Of a DNA stretch of 64,000 nucleotides, positions 17,854 through 27,196 are shown one piece after another. A model generated the notes under the pieces. That model ran no database searches, was not told where the DNA came from, and worked only from the letters and a program-made list of their open reading frames with translations. How positions within the stretch are numbered: position 1 is the stretch's first letter; each line of letters begins with the position of its first letter. Made by a program: the position numbers and the translations under genes. Source of the stretch: Marinobacterium rhizophilum DSM 18822 (GTDB lineage Bacteria; Pseudomonadota; Gammaproteobacteria; Pseudomonadales; Balneatricaceae); NCBI RefSeq assembly GCF_000378045.1, contig NZ_KB899110.1, forward strand, positions 1-64,000, written 5' to 3'.

Positions 17854-18432
17854 ATAGGCACAGCTGGCCGCGAGCAATGCTGCCAGTACCCGGTTGAACG
17901 TTGTCAGTAGCGCCGGCCTGTCGAGGTACTGGCGCAGAAAGGCGCCGGCGTAGACCCAACTCCCCAGGGATAACCAGCAGATGGGTAAATAGAGCGCGGC
18001 GAATACCGTGAGCTGCCCCAGGTCGTGACCGCTGACGTATGCCCCGATGCCCGAGGCTGAAGCCAGCCAGGCCTTGGGATTGAGCCATTGCATCAAGGCG
18101 CCGGTCATGAAGCCCGGTGCCGTTCCGCTTTCTCCTTCCGGCAGACGGCCGTCGTCCCGGACCAGCCTGAAACTCAGGTAAAGCAAAAAGGCGATACCGC
18201 CCCAGCGCAGTGCCACGTCCAGTCCCGGCATGAGCGCCAGCACCGAATAGAGCCCAAGCCCCACGGCAACGAACAGGGCGATAAAGCCCAGGGTGGCGCC
18301 GGTGACGAAGACCAGCCCCCGGGCAATCGGGTAGCGGGTACCGCAGCTCAGGCACACCAGGTTTACGGGGCCCGGTGAAATGGATGCCGCCAGGGCAAAG
18401 GCCGACATCGGCAAAATCATGGAAAGGCTCAT
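17839..18432 (-). CDS. LysE/RhtB-family exporter
   Basis: This 197-residue inner-membrane protein has about six hydrophobic segments. The family opening SISPGPVNLVCLSCGTRYPIA is followed by GLVFVTGATLGF, and a WLNPKAWL motif lies in the middle. LysE/RhtB members export amino acids such as lysine, threonine or homoserine. I chose the ATG at 18432: the AGGAG upstream is 7 bases away, while for the alternative ATG at 18438 it would be too close. Its 3' end overlaps the AraC gene by 15 bp. The exported compound is unknown. Confidence 0.87.
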   Translation of the reverse strand: MSLSMILPMSAFALAASISPGPVNLVCLSCGTRYPIARGLVFVTGATLGFIALFVAVGLGLYSVLALMPGLDVALRWGGIAFLLYLSFRLVRDDGRLPEGESGTAPGFMTGALMQWLNPKAWLASASGIGAYVSGHDLGQLTVFAALYLPICWLSLGSWVYAGAFLRQYLDRPALLTTFNRVLAALLAASCAYLLLD

Positions 18433-18710
18433 CGTCATACTCCTGGGTGATAATGGCCGAAGTGTGCAATGTCGGTTGTTCAAGATATTGAAGAAAATTG
18501 CGGTGCTGCCACGGATCCGCGCGTCGACACACAAAGGCCGCCAGCGAGCGGAGGCTGGGGAATACCGGTAACCGTTGCGGGAACTCGCCGTGGATGAAGG
18601 TGCAGAAGCGACTGGCGGGGCTGCACCCTTGCGGGGGAGCCGTAAGGGGAAGCGGCGGGCAGGGGACGAGCTGACTCTTTCCCTCGTTGGTGACATAGCT
18701 TCGAGCACTG

Positions 18711-18735
18711 TAGGAGCCGCGCCCCGCGGCGAAGC
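18711..18735. repeat. REP-like palindrome
   Basis: TAGGAGCCGCGCCCCGCGGCGAA contains the palindrome GCCGCG-CCC-CGCGGC (18716-18730). It has the 'GTAGGAGC' head typical of Pseudomonas-type REP sequences, related in form to those in the 3.4-4.2 kb array. Confidence 0.7.
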
Positions 18736-18804
18736 TTGCGGTCCAGGCTCCAGGTGGCGGGCAGTCCCTGTGTCGGACGCGCCCGAGTGATTTGATGGTT
18801 CGTA

Positions 18805-19160
18805 TTGCGCCTTGCTGGCGCGTCACTTTCTTTGCACGTGCAAAAAAGTAACCAAGGCTCTTTACTTTGAAGACTGCGCCCTCACGTTATTTTCAGTACG
18901 GAATCAGCGGCTTTTGTAGGGTGCTAATGAGCCTGCGAATTGCACCGTGCGGCGGTCGCTGCTAATTTTCGATGAGATTTAGATGATAGTGTTTGAGCCT
19001 GTGCAGGCTGGGGTATCGGAGCGATTTAATGGCTCGTGTTGCGCCTTGCTGGCGCGTTACTTTCTTTGCACGCGCAAAGCAAGTAACCAAGGCTTTTTAC
19101 CTTGAAGATTGCGCCCCCGATGAAGCATTTTCGCTGCGCTCTGAGCCCATGCGGCGGGCT
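18805..19160 (+). repeat. Dispersed repeats, partial copies C and D with TAGGGTGC unit between
   Basis: The palindromic head of the 11325-11545 element occurs twice here (18805-18865 and 19037-19095, the latter running on to about 19160). The 18866-19005 segment repeats 13385-13525. No gene is supported between the LysE gene and the DUF2726 fragment, a stretch of about 760 bp made largely of repeats. Confidence 0.75.
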
Positions 19161-19194
19161 CCGCTGACGGTAGATCCATGTACCGCATCGGAAG

Positions 19195-19413
19195 AACAAG
19201 CGCCCAACGCGACGAGATGCTGCAGCAGATCTGCGAACAGATACAGCTGCCGCTGATTAGGGTGCCGGCGCGCAAAGCATACAAACTGGCTGGCGTTGAA
19301 GCCCACCTGGAGCCGTTGCGGGATCTCGCCGCGCCGGATGGCCAAGAGCCGGACGGTGTGAGCACACCACTGCGGGCACGCGGGATGATAGCGGCTGGGC
19401 GGCAGGGGTGTGA
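19195..19413 (+). pseudogene. DUF2726 gene 3' fragment
   Basis: It matches the C-terminal third of the intact DUF2726 gene at 13823-14410, from AQRDEMLQQICEQ through IRVPARKAYKLA. A one-base loss near 19379 shifts the frame before the end. The N-terminal two-thirds, including the membrane anchor, are absent. It lies about 100 bp upstream of the DinB pseudogene. The intact DUF2726 and DinB genes are in the same order but about 1.85 kb apart. Confidence 0.8.
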
Positions 19414-19515
19414 GAGGCGTTCGCCGTGCCGTACTTGGGTCGTGATGGGGCTGTCCTGAAGTAGTCACCAGGTTAATTTTGCAGCAATTATGCAAGTGCA
19501 TGAAAAGGGGTTCCC

Positions 19516-20058
19516 GTGGCGCTCAAGCAACAGCTCGAATTACTGGCCGCGTACAATGCCTGGATGAATGCGAAGGTCTACGAGGCGGCGGCGCGTCTTG
19601 ATGAACAGGAGCTCGCCAGGGATCGTGGTGCCTTTTTCGGCTCTGTGCTCGGAACCCTGAATCACCTCGTTGCCGGCGATACCATCTGGCTGCAGCGGTT
19701 TTCGACGCACCCGGCATGCGGGGGGGCACTGCGCTAAGTGGCCGATCTGCCGGCGCCAGCATCGCTCGATCAGCAGTTGTTCGCAGATCTGCAAGCTCTG
19801 ACAACGCACAGAGCCTGGCTGGATGCGCAGATTATCCAATGGATCGCGGCGCTCACGGAAAGCGACCTGGAGCATGTGCTCCACTACCGCAACACCAAGG
19901 GCATTCCGGCCACCAAGCGCTATGCCAGCCTGCTGCTCCACTTTTTCAATCACCAGACCCACCACCGGGGCTAGGTTTCGACCTTGCTGCATCAGGCCGG
20001 GGAGGACATCGGGGTGACGGATCTGCTGGCGTTGATTCCGGATGAGGCGGTGATATGA
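19516..20058 (+). pseudogene. DinB-family gene copy with two nonsense codons
   Basis: The copy has exactly the same length (543 bp) as the intact DinB gene at 16259-16801, with no frameshift. A CAA codon has become TAA (19735-19737) and a CAG has become TAG (19972-19974), splitting the frame into three parts. The rest still reads as a normal DinB protein, including HFFNHQTHHRG. The clean frame suggests inactivation is recent. Reading of the first part alone would give a 73-residue product lacking two of the three metal-binding histidines. Confidence 0.88.
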
Positions 20059-20247
20059 CTTTGCGGTTCGGTATGGATGGAGGCAGGCGTAGGCAAGGAC
20101 GTTTGGCTGGCACTGCCCCTGTATCGACCGAGAATGTCTGATCGTACGATGACCTCAATGCTCGCTTGTACCTGTTTTGGCGACTCTCCATGATATTGAG
20201 TGAGGTATTCAAGTGAGGCTGGACGAGGCTGGACTGCTGTCTGGGAG

Positions 20248-20280
20248 AAAGGTACCCACTAAAATCTAGTGGGTACCTTT
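20248..20280. terminator. Perfect 14-bp hairpin at the end of the defence operon
   Basis: AAAGGTACCCACTA and TAGTGGGTACCTTT pair perfectly around a 5-nt loop, about 30 bases beyond the res stop. T-runs exist at the stem end on either strand, so it can stop transcription from both sides. Confidence 0.85.
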
Positions 20281-20308
20281 CTTTAGTCGCGTCGCAGAAT
20301 CTACCTGC

Positions 20309-23300
20309 TTACGCCGGCATCGCCTTACCAACAACATCCATCAGCTTGGCGTAGTCGGTGACAACGTCATATTTCACCTTGTCCTGAGTGATCTGCTGGC
20401 TGATCTCATCAAAGAACTTTCTCGCGCATTCGATTTTGGTTTTTTCGATCTCGCGCAGCTTCATTGATGACATCGTGCCTTTCGTCTCGGCAACAAAGTA
20501 GATATGGCGCACGCTGCCATTGCGGAAAGAGATCGCCCAATCTGGGTTGTAGTCGCCAACCGGGGTGGGGATCAAGAAACCGCGTGGAAGTTTTGCGTAG
20601 ACCACGACTTCGTTACTGGTATCCAGCTCTTTTACGAACTCACGTTCCACCGCTGAATCGGTGATGGCGTAGTCATATACATGGTTCTTCAACTTGGCAG
20701 AAGCGCGTGAGAAGTCTTGGCCGGTCTGGTTGGCCATGAAGATATCGACATCATAGCGTTCGTCTACTTCGTCATAGGCCAGGCGCTCAATGACCATGGC
20801 CGCTTTTTGCTCGGTAATTAGTCGGCTGGCTTCCGCTATGAAGTGCTCCGGGTTTTGCTGGAACTGCTTGAAAACCACTGGCTGAATTCCTTTAAGTATC
20901 GCTGCTGCTGTTTTGCGGGTCAGTTGGGTGTTTTCTGCCACCTTACCCAACAGGTCGTATTTGACCATTGAGTGAATGGAGTCACCGTACTCTGTAACGG
21001 TGTCTTCAACCTTAAAGCCGTCTCCAGTGCGAAGCTGCTCGTCAGTGAGCCCGTCCAGCTGAATGCCCTTGCGCACTGTGTATTGCAGGGGCGTTACCCG
21101 CAGCTCTGTATTCAGCGCACTGCTGCACTTGCGGACCAGTTCGTCAGAATCAAAGTCGACCTTGTAAACCGCTTTGCGATTGATTCGCTCCCAGAGTGCC
21201 CGAAACTCCTGCTTATTGAAGTTGGCATTGAGCGGGTTAGTTTTCGGCTTGCGGCCGTCATCCACTTTGGGCAACTGCGCATCGCTGAAGACATGATCGA
21301 TCAGCTCGAATATTTGATCAGCATAGGGTTTAAGATCGTCTGGCAACGCTGCCAGGGTGCCATCTTCCTTGGCCTCGTGGTAAAGGTCAGCGATATGATC
21401 CGCATCGTCGGTGTAATCATTCTTCAGCAGATAGCGGTAGATCTGCTTGGCCATGACGGCAGTGACTTCAACATCGCCGTCTTTGGTATTCAGTACCTTG
21501 CCGGTAAAGTAGTCTTCATTGGCCTGGTGTGGGCGCGCGGTCAATGTCTCTGCAATTTCCTGCTGCAGGCCAGCCACAAAGTCCTTGTAGCTCTCGCTGG
21601 CAATCACCGTCAGTACGTTGATGTCATGTACCACGGCAGGGTGATCCATACGATCACCATGCTGATCTACTGACAGACGCAGGCCGCGCCCGACTTCCTG
21701 GCGGCGTGAAATGGTGTTGTCACTGTGCTTGAGCATGCACATGACGAACACATTGGGGTTATCCCAGCCTTCACGCAAAGCAGAGTGTGAGAAGATAAAT
21801 CTCACTTTTCGCTTTGCACTTGTTTCCGGGTCATCTTTCTTACTGTGAAACGCCAAAAGGCTCTCTTTGTCTTTCAGGATCAGGTCATAAGCATCCACGT
21901 CTTGCGAAATGGCAATCTTCTTACCTGTTTCAGAGTCTTTTTCTTGCTTAATCGCCCCCTCAATCTGACGGCCAGTTTTCTTGTCGATGGAGAAATAGCC
22001 GTTATGGGTTTCCTTCGCATCGATTTTATCCAAATATTCGCGGTAGGCTTCATTATCGATTGCCAGTTCAGAAAGATACTCATCCTTTAGCAACTGGTAC
22101 TCTTCCTCAAAGATGCGCGCATATTCACCTTTTTCATCGTCCTGGGCGTAGTCACGGTATTTGGCCACTTCGTCGATGAAGAATAGCGACAACACCTTGA
22201 TTCCTTGAGCAAAGAGCTGCTTTTCCCGGTCCAGGTGGGCCTTGATGGTCTCGCGGATCTGGATACGGCGTACATCTTGCTCGGAGACATCACCGTTCGC
22301 CTCACCGGCCTTCAGCACAATGCCATTGGTGAACTCGACGGTATCGTTGTTGTAGTCGATCTGGCTGATCGTGAAGCCATCCCGGTACTGGTCTAGCTGG
22401 CCGGAGGCGTCATAGAGATTTCTGCCAAACTCAATGCGTCGAAGCGCTCGCTTGATTTCGCCACTCTGCAGTTTTACTTCAAGCTCGATCCGGGCCACGG
22501 GAGCTTTCTTCGATATATCGATCCCTTCCAAGTACAGGTAAGCGTTGGTTCCGGCCAATCCCCGTGTCTGGATGCCTCGTACAGCAATCTTCTTTACCAG
22601 TTTCTGGTTGTAGGCATCCAGAGCGTCCAGCCGGTGTATGCGATTGTGCTGGGTCTTGTGGGTGGCGGAGTAGCGCAGGATCATCAGCGGTTTGAACTGA
22701 GGCAAAGCTTCTTGAGTAGCCTTACCTTCCATTTTCTGGGGTTCGTCCAGAATGAGGATCGGTTTATTGGCGGCAATTACGTCAATAGGCTTGCGTGACT
22801 GGAAGTCATCTAGGCCCACCAGTTCAGTTTCGCCATTTAGTTTGATGGCAGGCGTGCCATAAATTCGCCGGTTGTCAGCTCCTCGAGAAGCAAATGCCTG
22901 AATGTTCATCACCATCACGTTGATCCCGGCATCCGACGAAAAGCTTTCCAGCTCATGCAGGCGCTTGGAGTTGTAGATAAAGAAACGGGCCTTCTTGCCG
23001 TAGCCTTCGGTGAAGTGGTCGGCGGTTATCTGCAGCGACTTGTACACGCCTTCACGGATAGCGACAGAAGGCACCATGATGATGAACTTGCTCCAACCAT
23101 AGCGCTTGTTCATCTCAAAAATGGTCTTAATGTAGCAATAGGTCTTGCCGGTACCGGTTTCCATCTCAACATCGAGATGCAGCTTTGTCGCTGCCAGCGC
23201 CTGTTTTCTGTAGTCCGCCTTGACCGGAACCCGGTTGCCTTTGCTGTCGAAGGTGGTGAAGTCGATCAAAGCCTGGGACACAGGCAGATTCTGGTGGCGT

Positions 23301-23509
23301 TGTACTTTCTGGATGTTTTCCAGCACTTGGGCTTCAGTCAGCGCTAGGTCCGTGTTCTTGAAACCCTCTTCGTAAGCGCTCGTCTGTTTCTTGCTGCCCG
23401 GATCAATGCGATAGGTAATGCCATCCTGTTTGGGTTGTCCGGCAAAACACTCCACCACGGACTCAACAGCATTGGTCTGGTAGGCCTGGGTCTTGAATTT
23501 GAGCTTCAT
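20309..23509 (-). CDS. Type III restriction-like helicase-nuclease (Res)
   Basis: This 1066-residue protein joins a superfamily 2 helicase motor to a nuclease. Walker A is METGTGKTY (residues 116-124), motif II is LDEPQ (255-258, DEPQ in place of the commoner DExH), RYSAT is motif III, and QEVGRGLRL is motif VI. A PD-(D/E)xK nuclease site is visible near the C-terminus: PDW (D990), then VAETKG (E1008, K1010). In type III systems Res needs Mod to recognise DNA and cuts after two complexes meet. It is last in the five-gene operon, 115 bp after the Schlafen-like gene, and its ribosome-binding site overlaps the first of several phased repeats. Confidence 0.9.
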   Translation of the reverse strand: MKLKFKTQAYQTNAVESVVECFAGQPKQDGITYRIDPGSKKQTSAYEEGFKNTDLALTEAQVLENIQKVQRHQNLPVSQALIDFTTFDSKGNRVPVKADYRKQALAATKLHLDVEMETGTGKTYCYIKTIFEMNKRYGWSKFIIMVPSVAIREGVYKSLQITADHFTEGYGKKARFFIYNSKRLHELESFSSDAGINVMVMNIQAFASRGADNRRIYGTPAIKLNGETELVGLDDFQSRKPIDVIAANKPILILDEPQKMEGKATQEALPQFKPLMILRYSATHKTQHNRIHRLDALDAYNQKLVKKIAVRGIQTRGLAGTNAYLYLEGIDISKKAPVARIELEVKLQSGEIKRALRRIEFGRNLYDASGQLDQYRDGFTISQIDYNNDTVEFTNGIVLKAGEANGDVSEQDVRRIQIRETIKAHLDREKQLFAQGIKVLSLFFIDEVAKYRDYAQDDEKGEYARIFEEEYQLLKDEYLSELAIDNEAYREYLDKIDAKETHNGYFSIDKKTGRQIEGAIKQEKDSETGKKIAISQDVDAYDLILKDKESLLAFHSKKDDPETSAKRKVRFIFSHSALREGWDNPNVFVMCMLKHSDNTISRRQEVGRGLRLSVDQHGDRMDHPAVVHDINVLTVIASESYKDFVAGLQQEIAETLTARPHQANEDYFTGKVLNTKDGDVEVTAVMAKQIYRYLLKNDYTDDADHIADLYHEAKEDGTLAALPDDLKPYADQIFELIDHVFSDAQLPKVDDGRKPKTNPLNANFNKQEFRALWERINRKAVYKVDFDSDELVRKCSSALNTELRVTPLQYTVRKGIQLDGLTDEQLRTGDGFKVEDTVTEYGDSIHSMVKYDLLGKVAENTQLTRKTAAAILKGIQPVVFKQFQQNPEHFIAEASRLITEQKAAMVIERLAYDEVDERYDVDIFMANQTGQDFSRASAKLKNHVYDYAITDSAVEREFVKELDTSNEVVVYAKLPRGFLIPTPVGDYNPDWAISFRNGSVRHIYFVAETKGTMSSMKLREIEKTKIECARKFFDEISQQITQDKVKYDVVTDYAKLMDVVGKAMPA

Positions 23510-23517
23510 GGCATTCC

Positions 23518-23575
23518 TTTCTGCAGTCTTTCTGCATTTCTTTCTGCAAAAACTCTCTCTGTATTTTTGCAGAAA
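23518..23575 (-). promoter_or_regulatory. Phased TTTCTGCA repeats before the res gene
   Basis: TTTCTGCA occurs at 23518, 23529 and 23541, spaced 11 and 12 bp (about one helical turn). An inverted copy lies at 23568-23575. The last direct copy and the inverted one form a perfect 12-bp inverted repeat (TTTCTGCAAAAA and TTTTTGCAGAAA) with an 11-nt loop. On the transcribed strand the first repeat touches the res ribosome-binding site. It could be a protein operator or an RNA hairpin that limits res expression. No database match was made. Confidence 0.65.
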
Positions 23576-23624
23576 GATCTAACTGTTTGTTATCTATGAT
23601 GTTTTTGTTATGCTACTGTCTTTT

Positions 23625-25283
23625 TCATTCTGCAAGCGTCCATAGAGGCTTGCCACGGGAGCCTACATTACGAATGCGCCCATGGCGTCGAAGCTTGGTC
23701 AGCAAGTTGCCGATTTTGTTACGTTTTTGCTCTGCCGACAGCCCATCACTCAGCTTATCCATCAACAACTTGTCGATCTCGTCCCTGCTGGCCTGGCCAA
23801 ACTTTTGCAGATAGTCCGTCAGTAGCTTGGCGTAGAACTCATCATCCTGGGCGCGAGTGCGGATGTAGTCGGCCTTGTCTGACGTTGCCTTGGCGACCTT
23901 CGCTGAGACATACAGGTTTGGCTTGCGGCCCTCGATCAGGCCGGTGCGCCGTAGCCGGGTTACGGCCTCATCGGGAATCGGTAGTTTTTTCTGCACGCGG
24001 TCCAGTGCCAGAATATCGGCCAGCGGGAGGTCTGTTTTCTGGATGAGCAAGCGGCTGTATGCAGGATCAACCACCCCGCCGTAGATGGTCAGTTTTACCG
24101 CCCCCGTTTCGTTCAGGTCATAGTCCGGCATGGGAAAATAGCGTTTAGCCTGGCGTGCATACATGTCGTGAATTCCGTACCCCATGGTGTCGATCATGTT
24201 GAGCTCTGCCATAGCCTGAGCCAGGAAGGGGTTCCTGTAACGGCGCGGGACCCGGTTGCCTTCCAGGTAGTCGCCGGGCTCTCCTTCAAAAAAGATGCCT
24301 TCGTTCTCGAAGATCAACCGATCAGGCTGCTCGACGACGATAACACGGGCATTACGGGTGTAGTCCTGATGCGCAATGCAGTTGTGCAGGGCTTCCAGTA
24401 CGATCTTCTGGTCGTACTTGGAGACTTCGATAGGAAGCAGCTCATCCTGTGGTAGCAGGCGCAACTGGATGTTGCGAATGCGCTGATAAAGTTGAGAAGT
24501 GTTCAGTAGCAGGGGCAATGAAAAGTGCTCATAGGCCCGCTCCGGCCCTTCCAGCTTCCAGGTCATCTGGGCCGGGTGGGGGGACAACTTCCAGGCCGAC
24601 TCCGCTTTGCCCAACAACAAAAGCGCAGCGCGGGTGATGTGACCGTTTTGAGTGATACGGGCGCGATCCAGGAAAGTGGTTAGCGGCCAGCTCTCTACTT
24701 CTTCCGCAGTGAAGCGGTTGGCGTATTTCTGTGCAAAGGCTTCCCGCGCCTTGCGCAGTGCCGCCGGATCGAGATCATCCAGCGTTGCATTCGGTACCAG
24801 CTGGGCACTCCAGTCCTCAGCGAAGGTTTGCTGTCGGATCTCATCCTGCTTACCGAGTCCCAAGGGTGTGAGACTCTCTCCCGCTCGGGCGTAGTAGTGT
24901 CCCTTCCACGAGATCGGGATACCACGCGGGGCTGCCGGTATTTCAAACAGTACCACACGGCCTGCAGGGTCTTGCAGAACATGGATATTGCGAAAGGTCA
25001 CGCTGGGCTCGGTGCATTGGGCAATCTGTTGCTTCAGCCCGTGCAGGCGTTCAGGTGCCTCGCGGTAGCGGGTGCCCGCGATACTGCGTGTCTTGTTGTT
25101 AATGCCAAATATCAGCCAGGCACTTTCCATCCCCCTCAGGTTGGCTTCGTTACTCAGCGCAGAGAAGTACTCACCAATCTTGTCGGTTTTGTAGTCTTCA
25201 TCAGCCTGCTTGAACTCCACCACCTCGTTTTCCCAGGTGCTGATCAGTTGCTCCAGCAGGGCGCTTAGCTTGGTTGGCTGCAT
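23625..25283 (-). CDS. Schlafen/AlbA_2-domain protein with C-terminal winged helix
   Basis: This 552-residue protein has an N-terminal Schlafen AlbA_2 domain (about residues 8-130: ENEVVEFKQA, SALSNEANLRGMESAWLIFGINN). A middle region follows that resembles the ATP-binding/HATPase-like part of such transcription regulators (HQDYTRNARVIVVEQPDRLIFEN). The C-terminus (about 440-552) has winged-helix character. AlbA_2 domains bind nucleic acid and some are RNases. It sits between mod and res in the operon, with the mod stop only 9 bp before its ATG and GAGGT as ribosome-binding site. It may regulate the operon or act as an extra effector; which is not known. Confidence 0.83.
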   Translation of the reverse strand: MQPTKLSALLEQLISTWENEVVEFKQADEDYKTDKIGEYFSALSNEANLRGMESAWLIFGINNKTRSIAGTRYREAPERLHGLKQQIAQCTEPSVTFRNIHVLQDPAGRVVLFEIPAAPRGIPISWKGHYYARAGESLTPLGLGKQDEIRQQTFAEDWSAQLVPNATLDDLDPAALRKAREAFAQKYANRFTAEEVESWPLTTFLDRARITQNGHITRAALLLLGKAESAWKLSPHPAQMTWKLEGPERAYEHFSLPLLLNTSQLYQRIRNIQLRLLPQDELLPIEVSKYDQKIVLEALHNCIAHQDYTRNARVIVVEQPDRLIFENEGIFFEGEPGDYLEGNRVPRRYRNPFLAQAMAELNMIDTMGYGIHDMYARQAKRYFPMPDYDLNETGAVKLTIYGGVVDPAYSRLLIQKTDLPLADILALDRVQKKLPIPDEAVTRLRRTGLIEGRKPNLYVSAKVAKATSDKADYIRTRAQDDEFYAKLLTDYLQKFGQASRDEIDKLLMDKLSDGLSAEQKRNKIGNLLTKLRRHGRIRNVGSRGKPLWTLAE

Positions 25284-25292
25284 GCGCTGACC

Positions 25293-27179
25293 TCAAATCG
25301 CCTTGACTTCAGTGGTGGGTGAAAGCTGGCGGAAGATCTGCTCGACATTGATCTTCACTGCGTCCGACTCGAAGCCGTGATCACGGAACACTACGCGCAG
25401 CGGCTCGGACCTGGCCAGTTCCTTGACCAGCGTTTCGCTGACACCCTGGTCGAAGCAGGCCACCAGTGCATTTTCATCGACAAAGAAGATGGTCTTGTCC
25501 TGAATCGTTTCGCGGCGAATCGGCAGGGTCAGGTCCACACCCCAGTCAATCAGTACCTGGAACAACAGGTCTTCCGCAGTGCGGTCCGGTTTGACATTAT
25601 CAACGGCATCCAGCAGGTCGCCTTGAGTGAGCTGATCAGGGCGGTAGTACACATCTTTCATATTTGAGGTATCTACCTTGAGCACTCGGAAACCGAAATC
25701 TCCGCCATCATCTTCTTGGTCACATTGGCTTTTTCCTGCCCGCCGAATGCGTTCTTTTGAAATTTCTGCAATTGTTTCAAATCCAGCCTTTCGTGCTGCT
25801 GACTCCTTCGGTGTCTCTTCGGGTATTTGAGCAAGAATAAACTTTACATGATCACGAATGGGTTTAGGCAAGCTGAAACATGCCTCTGCGGTAGTTGCAC
25901 TTCCTGCAAAGAAATCGAGCACTATTGCATTAGGATCGTTTGAAGTGGCAATTTGGATGAATTGTCGAATAAGTCGTACCGGTTTGGGAAATTGAACAAC
26001 AACAGCCTCGGGGAAATGGTTGCTCAAATCTGAAGTTCCATGCTGGGTATAAATTCCGTCGATTACACTGAAAGCCTTTTCGCCACGCTCGACACCGTTC
26101 TCGTCACGCAGGTATTGCTTATAATTTAAAGTTGTCTTTCCATTGTTACGTACAACTATTACATGGTTTTTTTTGAGAGCTTCCTCTACACGCTCTTTTC
26201 CCCATAACCATTGGCGTTGTGGTCGAATAATTTCTCCAGTTTCAAGTTTTATGTCATACACAAGATTTGGACGTGCATCCATACTCTTTGTCGCTTCAAG
26301 AGGCTTTAAACGGTATGGACCCCGTATAGGGAAGTACTCATCTTTACCCTTGTAATAGCGATCTACCTTCTGCGGGTCATATGGTAAAGAAAACGGTTGG
26401 AAGTTTTCTTTACTCTTGGCATACATAAGGATATATTCATGCTGCGTAACGGCGTACTTTTCCTTTGGCCCACCACCGTAGCTCTTTTTCCAAACAAAAC
26501 ACTCGATAAAATTAGAACGTCCAAAAATCTCATCGCATAGTAAACGAAGGGGAGATTGCTCGTTATCATCGATACTGATGAAGATCATACCACCTTCTGA
26601 CATCAGTGAGCGCGCTATTTTAAGACGTGGGTACATCATTGAGAGCCAGTCTGAATGGAATCGACCATTTGAGTCAGTATTTGCAATAAGACGATTTCCA
26701 TATTCGTCTTTTTGCATTGATTTCAACATAAACTCGTCCGAGCCTTCTGCAAAATCATCATCATATACGAAGTCAGCACCGGTATTATATGGCGGGTCAA
26801 TATAGATGATTTTGACTTGGCCTAAATAGGACTCCTGAAGAAGCTTTAAAACTTCAAGGTTATCCCCCTCTATAAATAAATTTTTCGTTGTATCAAAGCT
26901 TTCACTCTCTTCCCGGTAGGGGCGTAGAGTTTTTGCTATTGGACCATTCGCAATAGCTAGTGCTTCCCGCTTACCCGGCCAGTCCAGCCGATACCGCTCC
27001 TGTGGCCCTTCCACTATATGGTCACTAAGTTCTTGTTTTAGCTGGTCAAAATCGACAGTCAGGCGCAGTTCGCCGGTCGATTCATCCCGCGCTTCCGTTA
27101 CGCAGCCGGGGAACAGCTCGCGAATCCTGGCGATATTATCCTGACTCAAGTCAGGGCTGTGCATTTTCAATTTGTCCAT
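25293..27179 (-). CDS. Type III-like DNA methyltransferase (Mod)
   Basis: This 628-residue adenine-type methyltransferase has the catalytic motif DPPYNTG at residues 128-134, before the S-adenosylmethionine-binding motif LDFFAGSATT (421-430). That is the beta order typical of Mod subunits. The region between (about 220-380) is the target-recognition part, and its DNA (about 26130-26600) is visibly AT-richer than its neighbours. Mod both protects host DNA and supplies sequence recognition to Res. It lies 17 bp after the DUF4391 gene. The recognition site cannot be read from the sequence. Confidence 0.9.
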   Translation of the reverse strand: MDKLKMHSPDLSQDNIARIRELFPGCVTEARDESTGELRLTVDFDQLKQELSDHIVEGPQERYRLDWPGKREALAIANGPIAKTLRPYREESESFDTTKNLFIEGDNLEVLKLLQESYLGQVKIIYIDPPYNTGADFVYDDDFAEGSDEFMLKSMQKDEYGNRLIANTDSNGRFHSDWLSMMYPRLKIARSLMSEGGMIFISIDDNEQSPLRLLCDEIFGRSNFIECFVWKKSYGGGPKEKYAVTQHEYILMYAKSKENFQPFSLPYDPQKVDRYYKGKDEYFPIRGPYRLKPLEATKSMDARPNLVYDIKLETGEIIRPQRQWLWGKERVEEALKKNHVIVVRNNGKTTLNYKQYLRDENGVERGEKAFSVIDGIYTQHGTSDLSNHFPEAVVVQFPKPVRLIRQFIQIATSNDPNAIVLDFFAGSATTAEACFSLPKPIRDHVKFILAQIPEETPKESAARKAGFETIAEISKERIRRAGKSQCDQEDDGGDFGFRVLKVDTSNMKDVYYRPDQLTQGDLLDAVDNVKPDRTAEDLLFQVLIDWGVDLTLPIRRETIQDKTIFFVDENALVACFDQGVSETLVKELARSEPLRVVFRDHGFESDAVKINVEQIFRQLSPTTEVKAI

Positions 27180-27196
27180 TATGACTCTCTAAACAC

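Noticed and set aside
17020-18432. Convergent 15-bp overlap of the AraC and LysE genes as a novel regulatory device
   Set aside because: Short tail-to-tail overlaps are common in compact genomes and nothing else unusual is seen at the junction.
10758-20058. Integron gene-cassette array
   Set aside because: The mix of small accessory genes looks cassette-like, but I find no integrase of the intI type and no regular attC-like sites with GTTRRRY/RYYYAAC between genes. Repeats and duplications explain the layout.
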